Position numbers and translations under genes: made by a program. Shown here in pieces: positions 1-5,820 of a DNA stretch of 5,849 nt. The stretch covers positions 1 to 5,849 of the forward strand of contig JAFDHW010000167.1 of assembly GCA_019308705.1 (NCBI GenBank). The letters run 5' to 3'. Source of the stretch: Deltaproteobacteria bacterium (GTDB lineage: Bacteria; Desulfobacterota; Desulfobacteria; Desulfobacterales; Desulfatibacillaceae). The notes beneath the pieces were generated by a model. It was not told the origin of the DNA. It did not search any database and saw nothing but the letters and a program-made list of their open reading frames with translations. Numbering within the stretch: the stretch's first letter is position 1; each line of letters starts with the position of its first letter.

Positions 1-735
1 CTTCTGGCCCTGGTGGGCAACGCCCACATGCAGGAGTACGGCACCACCGTGGAGCAGTTCGCCAAGATCGCGGTGAAGAACAAGCGCAACGCCGCCAAGA
101 ACCCCTACGCCCAGTTCCGGAAGGAAGTGGCGTTGGAGGAGGTGCTCTCCTCCCGGATGATCTGCGACCCCCTGACCAAGCTTCAGTGCTGCCCCAACTC
201 CGACGGGGCCGCGGCCCTGGTGCTGTGCACCGCGGAGGTGGCCCGGCAGTACACCACCAAGCCCGTGAAGATTTCCGCCATCACGGAGATGAGCGCGCCC
301 TACAAGGGCATGGGCGGCAAGCTTTCCGGGTTTCTGTGCTTCGAGCAGACCGCGAAGCAGTCCTACGAGACGGCCGGGGTGGGGCCCCAGGACCTGGACG
401 TGGTGGAGGTGCACGACGACTTCACCCCCATCGAGCTGGTGGCTTACGAGGACCTTGGCATCTGTCCCCGGGGCGAAGGCGGAAGGTACGTGGACGAGGG
501 CCTGGTGGATTTCGGCGGCGACGTGGTGGTGTCCCCTTCCGGGGGACTGTTGGGCAAGGGCCACCCCATGGGGGCCACGGGGGTGGCCCAGATCGTGGAA
601 CTGGTGTGGCAGTTGCGTGGAGAATGCGGGGCAAGACAGGTGGAGGGCGCCCGCGTGGGCCTGGCCCACAACGGCGGGGGCATAGGCGACGGGTTCGAGC
701 CCGGAGCCACCACCATCACCATCGTCACCAGGTAA
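1..735 (+). CDS. SCP-x-type thiolase (acetyl-CoA acetyltransferase-like), C-terminal part
   Basis: Partial gene: the frame is open from base 1 and ends at TAA 733-735, leaving 244 residues. The N-terminal half with the nucleophilic cysteine lies outside the window. Thiolases cleave 3-ketoacyl-CoA with CoA, or run the reverse condensation. The fragment carries the SCP-x/SCP2-thiolase signatures: VHDDFTPIELVAYEDLG (His codon 412-414), then CPRGEGG, then SPSGGLLGKGHPMGATG with the catalytic GHP histidine at 562-564, and a terminal AHNGGG (667-681). In classical thiolases the last motif is CxGGG; here His-Asn replaces Cys-x, as in SCP2-thiolases. SCP2-thiolases usually have HDCF where this protein has HDDF, so neither usual location of the second catalytic cysteine holds one. 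Bacterial members often work with a small OB-fold/DUF35 partner, which is not seen here and could lie upstream. The family call is firm; the substrate is unknown. The GTG at 13 is an internal valine codon, not a start. Confidence 0.93.
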   Translation, partial: LLALVGNAHMQEYGTTVEQFAKIAVKNKRNAAKNPYAQFRKEVALEEVLSSRMICDPLTKLQCCPNSDGAAALVLCTAEVARQYTTKPVKISAITEMSAPYKGMGGKLSGFLCFEQTAKQSYETAGVGPQDLDVVEVHDDFTPIELVAYEDLGICPRGEGGRYVDEGLVDFGGDVVVSPSGGLLGKGHPMGATGVAQIVELVWQLRGECGARQVEGARVGLAHNGGGIGDGFEPGATTITIVTR

Positions 736-771
736 GGCGCTTTTGGGCGCAAGGGCCGATCTTTCTTCAGC

Positions 772-779
772 AAAGGAGG
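772..779 (+). promoter_or_regulatory. Shine-Dalgarno that fixes the start of the first flavoprotein gene
   Basis: AAAGGAGG at 772-779 lies 8 bases before ATG 788-790. It supports that ATG over the in-frame start at 743, which would add 15 unconserved-looking residues, lacks a comparable ribosome site and would place this sequence inside the gene. Confidence 0.85.
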
Positions 780-787
780 CCGAACAC

Positions 788-2266
788 ATGAAATCGGCGA
801 AAAGCAAGAACCTGGAAGGAGACCTGGCAGCCATTGTGGGGGCCGAGTTTGTCTCCTCCGAGCCCGGGGAGACGGCCGCCTACGGCGCGGACCGGTCCTA
901 CGTTCCCCGGAAGAACCCCGATGCCGTGGTTCGGCCGCAGACCCGCGAGCAGGTCCGGGCCGTCGTCCGGTGGGCCAACAGGACCAGGACCCCGCTGGTG
1001 CCGGTGTCCTCCGCTCCGCCCCGTTTCCGGGGGGACACCGTGCCCGCGGCGGGCGGCGTGGTGGTGGACCTCTCGGGAATGAACAAGGTGCTCAGGGTGG
1101 ACCGGAGAAACCGCGTCATGGTGGCAGAGGCCGGGGCGACCTTCGAAGACCTGGCCCCCCTGGCCGAGGCCGCGGGCCTGCGCATGGTGGGGCCGCTTCT
1201 GCCCAAGGCCGGAAAATCCATCCTGGCCAGCGTGCTGGAGCGGGAGCCGGGCATCGCGCCCCGCTACCAATGGGACGTTTCCGATCCCCTGTGCTGCATG
1301 GAGGTGGTGTTCGGAAACGGCGAGTTCTTCCGCACGGGCGAGGCCGCGGGCCCCGGCGGGCTCGAGGCCCAGTGGAAGATCGGCGGGGCCCAGAAGTTTC
1401 CCTGCGGCCCTCATCAACTGGACTACCACCGCCTGGTCCAGGGCGCCCAGGGCACCATGGGCGTGGCCACCTGGGCGTCCATCAAGTGCGAGCTTCTGCC
1501 CTCCGTGTCCTCCCTTTTCTTCCTGTGCCATGACGAGCTGGCCCCCTTGGTCTCCTACGCCTACAAGGCGGTGAAGAGAAACGTGGGGGAGGAGCTTTTT
1601 CTGGCCAACGGCAAGGCCCTGGCCATGATGGCCGCGGCCGACGCGGACCAGGCCGCACGGTTCGCCCACGGGTTCCCCTCCTGGGTCCTGGTCCACGTGA
1701 TCAACGGGTTCGAGAGGCTGCCTGAGGAACGGGTGGCCTACCAGACCGCCGACGCCGCCGACCTGGCCCAGGACTGCGGCCTGGCCCTGAAAAAACGGGT
1801 GGACGGGTTGGGCAGCGCGTCCTTCTTAAAGCGCCTGCGCACGCCCGGGGCGAAACCCTACTGGAAGCACGCGGCCAAGGGCGCGAGCCAGGAAATCTTC
1901 TTCGTCACCACCATGGACCGGGCCCACCAGTACCTGCCCATCGTGTTCAACGAGGCTTCCCGGGCCGGGTACCCGGCTTCGGACATCGGGGTGTACCTCC
2001 AGCCCATGGTCCAGGGGTCTTCCTGTCACATGGAGTTCGTGCTGCCCTTTGACCCGGAGGACGAGCGCGACGCCGAGCGGGTGCGGGAGGTGTTCTTTTC
2101 CGTATCCCGGGCGCTTTTGGCGGCCGGGGCCTTCTTCTCCCGGCCCTATCCCGCCTGGGCGGCCGACGTGTACCGGGCACGGTCCGACGCGGTCATCCCG
2201 CTTAGGCGGGTGAAATCCGTGTTCGACCCCAACGGGGTGATGAACCCGGGCAAACTTTGTTTCTGA
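788..2266 (+). CDS. FAD-binding oxidoreductase subunit (GlcD/VAO-type, PCMH fold)
   Basis: 492 residues, close to GlcD-type subunits (about 500). Residues about 40-235 form the FAD-binding PCMH domain: NPDAVVRPQTREQVRAVVRWAN (43-64, start of the domain), VVVDLSGMNKVLRVD (91-105), VMVAEAGATFEDL (110-122), and QGAQGTMGVATWASIKC (218-234). Residues about 250-492 are the substrate/oxidase C-terminal domain, ending in FDPNGVMNPGKLCF (479-492), the family's typical FDPxxxxNPGK tail. The expected glycine-rich pyrophosphate loop is replaced by VPVSSAPPRFRGDTV (71-85), and the second glycine-rich stretch is also degenerate (about 142-160). No signal peptide or membrane segment is evident, so a cytoplasmic protein is likely. 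Its stop is 13 bases before the Fe-S gene, which argues for one complex in which this subunit oxidises a substrate or is a structural partner of the second flavoprotein. The fold is confident; the substrate is unknown. Confidence 0.9.
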   Translation: MKSAKSKNLEGDLAAIVGAEFVSSEPGETAAYGADRSYVPRKNPDAVVRPQTREQVRAVVRWANRTRTPLVPVSSAPPRFRGDTVPAAGGVVVDLSGMNKVLRVDRRNRVMVAEAGATFEDLAPLAEAAGLRMVGPLLPKAGKSILASVLEREPGIAPRYQWDVSDPLCCMEVVFGNGEFFRTGEAAGPGGLEAQWKIGGAQKFPCGPHQLDYHRLVQGAQGTMGVATWASIKCELLPSVSSLFFLCHDELAPLVSYAYKAVKRNVGEELFLANGKALAMMAAADADQAARFAHGFPSWVLVHVINGFERLPEERVAYQTADAADLAQDCGLALKKRVDGLGSASFLKRLRTPGAKPYWKHAAKGASQEIFFVTTMDRAHQYLPIVFNEASRAGYPASDIGVYLQPMVQGSSCHMEFVLPFDPEDERDAERVREVFFSVSRALLAAGAFFSRPYPAWAADVYRARSDAVIPLRRVKSVFDPNGVMNPGKLCF

Positions 2267-2279
2267 AAGGGGGCGGCCC

Positions 2280-3560
2280 ATGGCCCTTGAGGATTACCGA
2301 AACGATATGATGCGCTGCGTGCGCTGCAGCTCCTGCAAGTTCATCCCCTTGGGTTCCATCGTCAAATCCTGGCAGTTCGCCTACGGGTGCCCGGCGTCCA
2401 AGCAGATGAACTTCCACTCCTACTCCGGCTCGGGAAAGCTCATCGCGGCCCTTTCCTGGCTGGACGGCCGCATCGGCGTCACCCCGGAGCTGTTGGACGT
2501 GGTGTACCGGTGCAGCCTGTGCGGGCTGTGCGACGTGTCCTGCCGCATGGGCACGGACATGGAGGTCTACGAGATCCTGCACCAGCTGCGGAAGAAGCTG
2601 GTGGCCGAGGGCCACGGCCCCATGCCCGCGCACAAACCCGTGATCGAGAGCGTGAGAAACTACGACAACGTGTGGGTCCAGCCCAGGAACCGCCGCGGCC
2701 GGTGGGCCAAGGGACTTTCCGTCAAGGATCTTTCCAAGGGCAAGGAAAAGGCCGAGGTGCTCTACTTTGTCGGGTGCACCTATTCCTACGCCTCGGACCT
2801 GATGCACATTCCCCGGCTCACCGCGGAGCTGTTCACCAGGGCCGGAGTGGACTTCGGCATCCTGGGGGCCAGGGAGCTTTGCTGCGCAAGCCCCGTCTAC
2901 ATGGTGGGCCAGCAGGACCTCTACGAGGAATACGCCAAAAAGAACATCGCCATGTTCAACGAGCTGGGGGTCAAGAAGGTGGTGACCTCCTGCGCGGGCT
3001 GCTACGGCGTGTTCCGGTCCAAGTACCCGCTTTTGGGCGAGGACATGGACTTCGAGGTGGTCCACGCCGAGGAGTACCTGGCCGAGCTCATCGGCTCCGG
3101 CGCGCTGGTTCCCAAGAACAAGGTGGATTTGTCGGTCACTTTCCACGATCCCTGCCACACGGGCCGCATGGCCGAGATCCGGGCGCCCTCGGGCGGCGGC
3201 GAGGAGTGCCACCTGGGGTGCCTGCCGGTAAAGAACGTGGAGAAGGTCCTGGGGTTCGACGGCTCCTACGACGCGCCCCGGGAGATTTTGGCCGCCATCC
3301 CGCAGATGAAGTTCTCGGAGATGGAGCGTATCCGGGAGTATTCCTTTTGCTGCGGTTCCGGCGGCGGGGCCAAGAGCGCGTTTCCGGATTTCGCCCTTTC
3401 CGCCGCATCCGACCGGGTGGAGGAGGCCATGTCCACCGGGGCCGAGGCCCTGGTGACCAACTGCCCCTGGTGCGAAAAGAACTTCGCCGACGCGGTGCGC
3501 GAAACCGGCGCGCCCATCCGCGTGGTGGACACCATCGAACTCTTGGCCCAGTCGCTGTAA
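2280..3560 (+). CDS. (Fe-S)-binding CCG-domain electron-transfer subunit (GlcF/HdrD-like)
   Basis: 426 residues. Two N-terminal ferredoxin-type [4Fe-4S] motifs are visible: C13-x2-C16-x2-C19 with C37-Pro, and C78-x2-C81-x2-C84-x3-C88, where the last cysteine is followed by Arg rather than Pro. Two CCG domains follow. The first is C166-x34-C201C202-x35-C238-x2-C241, matching the CX31-39CCX35-36CXXC pattern of heterodisulfide reductase. The second is DPCH (C292), then C357C358G in FCCGSGGGA, then C395-x2-C398 (NCPWC). The architecture equals GlcF, GlpC and HdrD: an iron-sulfur relay taking electrons from a flavoprotein to quinone or another carrier. Oddities are CCA instead of CCG in domain one, and about 30 extra residues after C292 containing C310 and C314. 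ATG 2280 follows AAAGGGGG at 2266-2273, which overlaps the upstream TGA. The position between two flavoprotein genes supports a three-subunit complex. No transmembrane helix is apparent. The redox partner is unknown. Confidence 0.94.
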   Translation: MALEDYRNDMMRCVRCSSCKFIPLGSIVKSWQFAYGCPASKQMNFHSYSGSGKLIAALSWLDGRIGVTPELLDVVYRCSLCGLCDVSCRMGTDMEVYEILHQLRKKLVAEGHGPMPAHKPVIESVRNYDNVWVQPRNRRGRWAKGLSVKDLSKGKEKAEVLYFVGCTYSYASDLMHIPRLTAELFTRAGVDFGILGARELCCASPVYMVGQQDLYEEYAKKNIAMFNELGVKKVVTSCAGCYGVFRSKYPLLGEDMDFEVVHAEEYLAELIGSGALVPKNKVDLSVTFHDPCHTGRMAEIRAPSGGGEECHLGCLPVKNVEKVLGFDGSYDAPREILAAIPQMKFSEMERIREYSFCCGSGGGAKSAFPDFALSAASDRVEEAMSTGAEALVTNCPWCEKNFADAVRETGAPIRVVDTIELLAQSL

Positions 3561-3565
3561 GGAGG
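3558..3565 (+). promoter_or_regulatory. Shine-Dalgarno overlapping the Fe-S gene stop codon
   Basis: TAAGGAGG at 3558-3565 contains the TAA stop of the Fe-S subunit gene and lies 5 bases before ATG 3571. The overlap suggests translational coupling of the Fe-S subunit and the second flavoprotein, as expected for partners made in fixed ratio. Confidence 0.8.
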
Positions 3566-3570
3566 CCGTC

Positions 3571-5214
3571 ATGCCCCTTTCCAAGGACGTATACCGGGTT
3601 TTCGAAGACATCGTGGGAGAGAAGAACATCTCCGACGCGGACGTGATCCTGGATGCCTACACCTTCAACTGGCTGGTGGAGTTCCACCCCGGCTGCGCGC
3701 CGGGCAAGTACCTTCAGAACCGGCCCCTGGCGGTGATCCTTCCCGGGTCCGCCGGGGAGGTCCAGGCCATCGTAAGGGCCTGCAACCGCTACGGCGTCAA
3801 GTACAAGCCGTCCTCCACGGCCTACGGGTCCCATGCCTTCTCCCTGCAGGAGGACGTGCTGCACATCGATTTGAAGCGCATGAACCGGATCATCGACATC
3901 GACGCCAAGAACGGATTCGCCGTGGTGGAGCCCTACGTCCCCTGGTGCCAGCTGAACGCCGAGGCCATGAAGGTGGGGTTGTTCGGCACCGCGCACCAGG
4001 CCGGGAGCCAGGCTTCCGCCCTGGCCAACGTCACCTCCGGCTGGGGCATGAACACCATGGGCAACCACGGCGGCCACAACGCCAAGAACGCCCTGGGCGT
4101 GGAATGGGTGCTGCCCGACGGCGAGATGATCCGCCTGGGGCCGCCGGACGCCTGGTTCACCGGCGACGGCCCCGGCCCCAGCCTGCGGGGCGTCATGCGC
4201 GGCCACGTGGGGGCCTTGGGCGGAAACGGCGTATACACCAAGTGCGCCGTCAAGCTGCATCACTGGCCGGGACCTTCCACCATCAAGACCGCGCCGGGCG
4301 GGGTGTTCTCCGGCTACAAGCTGGCCGAGCCCCTGGAGCGCGCCAGGGTGTACATGGTGGACACCCCGGACTACGAGACCCTGGCCGACCTCATGTACGC
4401 CCTGGGCGACGCGGAGGTCTGCTACGCCATCATGCGGGTGGGCGGCCCGGAACACGCCTTCGCCATCCTGGCCGGGGCCATCAGCAACCAGACCCTGGTG
4501 GACTGGCACGAGGCGGGCATGGTGGAGGCCGCGGCCAACGAGTGGAACCACCCGCTCATCGCCCTGCTCTACGCCGAGAGCGACCGGGAGTTCGCGTACC
4601 AGGAAAAGGTGTTCCACCAGGTCGTCGAGGAGTGCGGCGCGAGCATCCCCGTCGCCGTGCAGGTCTCCCCCTTCAAGGATCTCCTGGAAGAAGAGTTCGC
4701 CATCTTCCTGATCGGCAACGACACCCACTGGGCCCACCACGGCGGCGGGTTCCTCATCTCCGCCGGGTACATGGGCACCACGGACTCCGTGATCCGTCAC
4801 ATGGGGTATCCCGCGGAAAAGCTCAAGATGAGGTACGTGGAACGCAAGGGCATCCTGGCCGACGGGCCGGACTCCACCTACCACAACTCCTTTGAACACA
4901 ACGCCTACATCTACAAGGAACTGGAGTTCCACTACGACGCGGCAAACGCCTATTCCGTGGAGGAGTGCCGCAGGCTGGTGGCCGAGGAGCGCGACACCAA
5001 CCGGGAGCAGAAGGACGGGTTCGAGTGCCAGGACATCGGGCTTTGCCTGGGCGACGCCCGCATGACCATCCAGGAGCGGTTCGCCGAGCTGGGCCCGCTC
5101 TACGGCGACTTCCACATCTGGCAGGAACGCATGAAACGGGCCTTTGACCCCAACGACGTGGCCGACCGGAGCACCTACGGCATCGGCACGGCCGCGCGCA
5201 ACCTCAAGGTATGA
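3571..5214 (+). CDS. Second FAD-binding oxidoreductase subunit, divergent (PCMH/VAO-type)
   Basis: 547 residues from ATG 3571, with a strong ribosome site. The FAD-binding PCMH domain spans about residues 48-235: RPLAVILPGSAGEVQAIVRA (51-70), LHIDLKRMNRIIDID (97-111), FAVVEPYVPWCQLNAEA (116-132), a glycine-rich stretch SGWGMNTMGNHGGHNAKN (156-173), GVEWVLPDGEMIRLG (176-190), and GDGPGPSLRGVMRGHVGALG (198-217). The C-terminal half contains HWAHHGGGF (386-394) and ends with FDPNDVADRSTYG (525-537), which departs from the usual FDPNxxxNPGK. The first pyrophosphate loop is also atypical (KPSSTAYGSHAFSL, 79-92). It differs clearly from the 788-2266 protein, so it is not a simple recent duplicate. 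Likely role: the catalytic or second flavin subunit of the complex built with the neighbouring Fe-S protein. Some motifs recall alkyl-DHAP synthase-type members, but nothing identifies a substrate. No export signal or membrane segment is seen. Confidence 0.9.
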   Translation: MPLSKDVYRVFEDIVGEKNISDADVILDAYTFNWLVEFHPGCAPGKYLQNRPLAVILPGSAGEVQAIVRACNRYGVKYKPSSTAYGSHAFSLQEDVLHIDLKRMNRIIDIDAKNGFAVVEPYVPWCQLNAEAMKVGLFGTAHQAGSQASALANVTSGWGMNTMGNHGGHNAKNALGVEWVLPDGEMIRLGPPDAWFTGDGPGPSLRGVMRGHVGALGGNGVYTKCAVKLHHWPGPSTIKTAPGGVFSGYKLAEPLERARVYMVDTPDYETLADLMYALGDAEVCYAIMRVGGPEHAFAILAGAISNQTLVDWHEAGMVEAAANEWNHPLIALLYAESDREFAYQEKVFHQVVEECGASIPVAVQVSPFKDLLEEEFAIFLIGNDTHWAHHGGGFLISAGYMGTTDSVIRHMGYPAEKLKMRYVERKGILADGPDSTYHNSFEHNAYIYKELEFHYDAANAYSVEECRRLVAEERDTNREQKDGFECQDIGLCLGDARMTIQERFAELGPLYGDFHIWQERMKRAFDPNDVADRSTYGIGTAARNLKV

Positions 5215-5224
5215 ACCACTAATT

Positions 5225-5232
5225 GAAGGAGA
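5225..5232 (+). promoter_or_regulatory. Shine-Dalgarno that fixes the start of the SCP2 gene
   Basis: GAAGGAGA at 5225-5232 lies 5 bases before ATG 5238. It favours this ATG over the in-frame TTG at 5223, which would place the ribosome site inside the gene. Confidence 0.8.
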
Positions 5233-5237
5233 GAACG

Positions 5238-5663
5238 ATGGCCGAAGCGCACGCTTTCCCCAGCATCGAATGGTTCCAGGCCCTGGCCGACGAGTTGAAC
5301 TCCTCCGACGAGTACAAGAAGGCCGCCTCCAAGTATGAGGGCGCGCTGTGCCTGGAAGTGTTGAAGGAGCCCGGCATGCTGGAGGAGGACATCTACGGGT
5401 ACGTGGACCCCTACCACGGCGAGATCCGGGAATTCTGCATCATGGAATCACCGGACGAAAAGGAGACCGAGTTCCAGGTCTCGGGCCCCTATTCCACCTG
5501 GAAGGAGATCGTCAAGGGCAACCTGGACCCCATGCAGGCCATCATGAAGGGCAAGCTCAAGGTGCGCGGCTCCATGGCCAAGCTCTTGAAGGAGGTCAAG
5601 GCATCCCAGGCCATGTTGAAGAGCCTGAAGAACATCCCCACGCGTTACCTGGACGAGGCCTAG
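5238..5663 (+). CDS. SCP2 sterol-binding domain protein (lipid/acyl-CoA carrier)
   Basis: 141 residues, the length of a stand-alone SCP2 domain plus a short N-terminal extension. The SCP2 hallmark is the second half: a beta strand (EFQVSGPYSTWKEIVKG, 78-94) followed by LDPMQAIMKGKLKVRGSMAK (96-115), the conserved helix-strand that closes the hydrophobic tunnel, then a helical C-terminus. SCP2 domains bind fatty acids, fatty acyl-CoAs, sterols or other hydrophobic ligands. The protein has no signal peptide or membrane segment and is probably cytoplasmic. It lies 23 bases after the second flavoprotein gene and appears to end the operon. In eukaryotic SCP-x an SCP2 domain is fused to a thiolase of the type encoded at the left edge here, so this protein may present a hydrophobic or CoA-bound intermediate to the thiolase or the oxidoreductase. 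That role is inference. Confidence 0.9.
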   Translation: MAEAHAFPSIEWFQALADELNSSDEYKKAASKYEGALCLEVLKEPGMLEEDIYGYVDPYHGEIREFCIMESPDEKETEFQVSGPYSTWKEIVKGNLDPMQAIMKGKLKVRGSMAKLLKEVKASQAMLKSLKNIPTRYLDEA

Positions 5664-5677
5664 CCCGGATTATTCAT

Positions 5678-5797
5678 GAGCAATTTTGCCCGAGATCGAA
5701 TTTTTCGTTATTTCAATCCGTTGGAGCTGTTTTTCGGGTCTTGCGCCAAAGACGGTCTGATTATTGGAGGAATTCTGCCATTCGGGCAAAATTGTTC
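5678..5797. repeat. Long-spaced inverted repeat after the operon
   Basis: CAATTTTGCCCGA at 5681-5693 is the exact reverse complement of TCGGGCAAAATTG at 5782-5794. Pairing extends outward through one G-U to GAG/TTC, giving about 16 pairs between 5678-5693 and 5782-5797. The 88-base spacer contains a smaller stem, GTCTT 5738-5742 with AAGAC 5749-5753. It starts 14 bases after the SCP2 stop. It may be a structured 3' region of the transcript or part of a dispersed intergenic repeat. No target-site duplication is seen at its borders. Confidence 0.6.
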
Positions 5798-5802
5798 CCC
5801 CT

Positions 5803-5820
5803 TCGGGCTCGCCCGATTTC
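5803..5820 (+). terminator. Possible weak terminator hairpin
   Basis: TCGGGC (5803-5808), a 2-base turn, then GCCCGA (5811-5816) forms a compact G+C-rich hairpin followed only by TTTC. The short T run makes intrinsic termination doubtful. An alternative stem pairs CCCGAT 5812-5817 with ATCGGG 5836-5841. It could instead belong to a palindromic intergenic repeat. Confidence 0.25.

Noticed and set aside
743..787. Upstream start for the first flavoprotein
   Set aside because: A strong ribosome site at 772-779 precedes ATG 788, and the extra 15 residues look unlike coding sequence of the family.
736..787. Promoter or terminator in the 52-base gap after the thiolase
   Set aside because: Only a 4-base GCGC self-pairing and no T run or recognisable -35/-10 pair; the gap is compatible with read-through.
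2202..3629. 475-codon open frame on the minus strand
   Set aside because: Antisense shadow of the Fe-S subunit gene; the motif-bearing frame is clearly on the + strand.
2387..3646. 419-codon + strand frame overlapping the Fe-S gene
   Set aside because: Arg/Gly/Pro-rich out-of-frame translation with no domain; the 2280-3560 frame holds all the cysteine motifs.
3136..5115. 659-codon open frame on the minus strand
   Set aside because: It lies antisense to two strongly conserved genes and arises from high G+C third positions. Its translation is low-complexity (Gly/Val/His, then Arg/Pro rich) without recognisable motifs.
5678..5797. Miniature transposon (MITE)
   Set aside because: Inverted arms exist, but the flanking bases show no target-site duplication and the arms lack a recognised transposon end.
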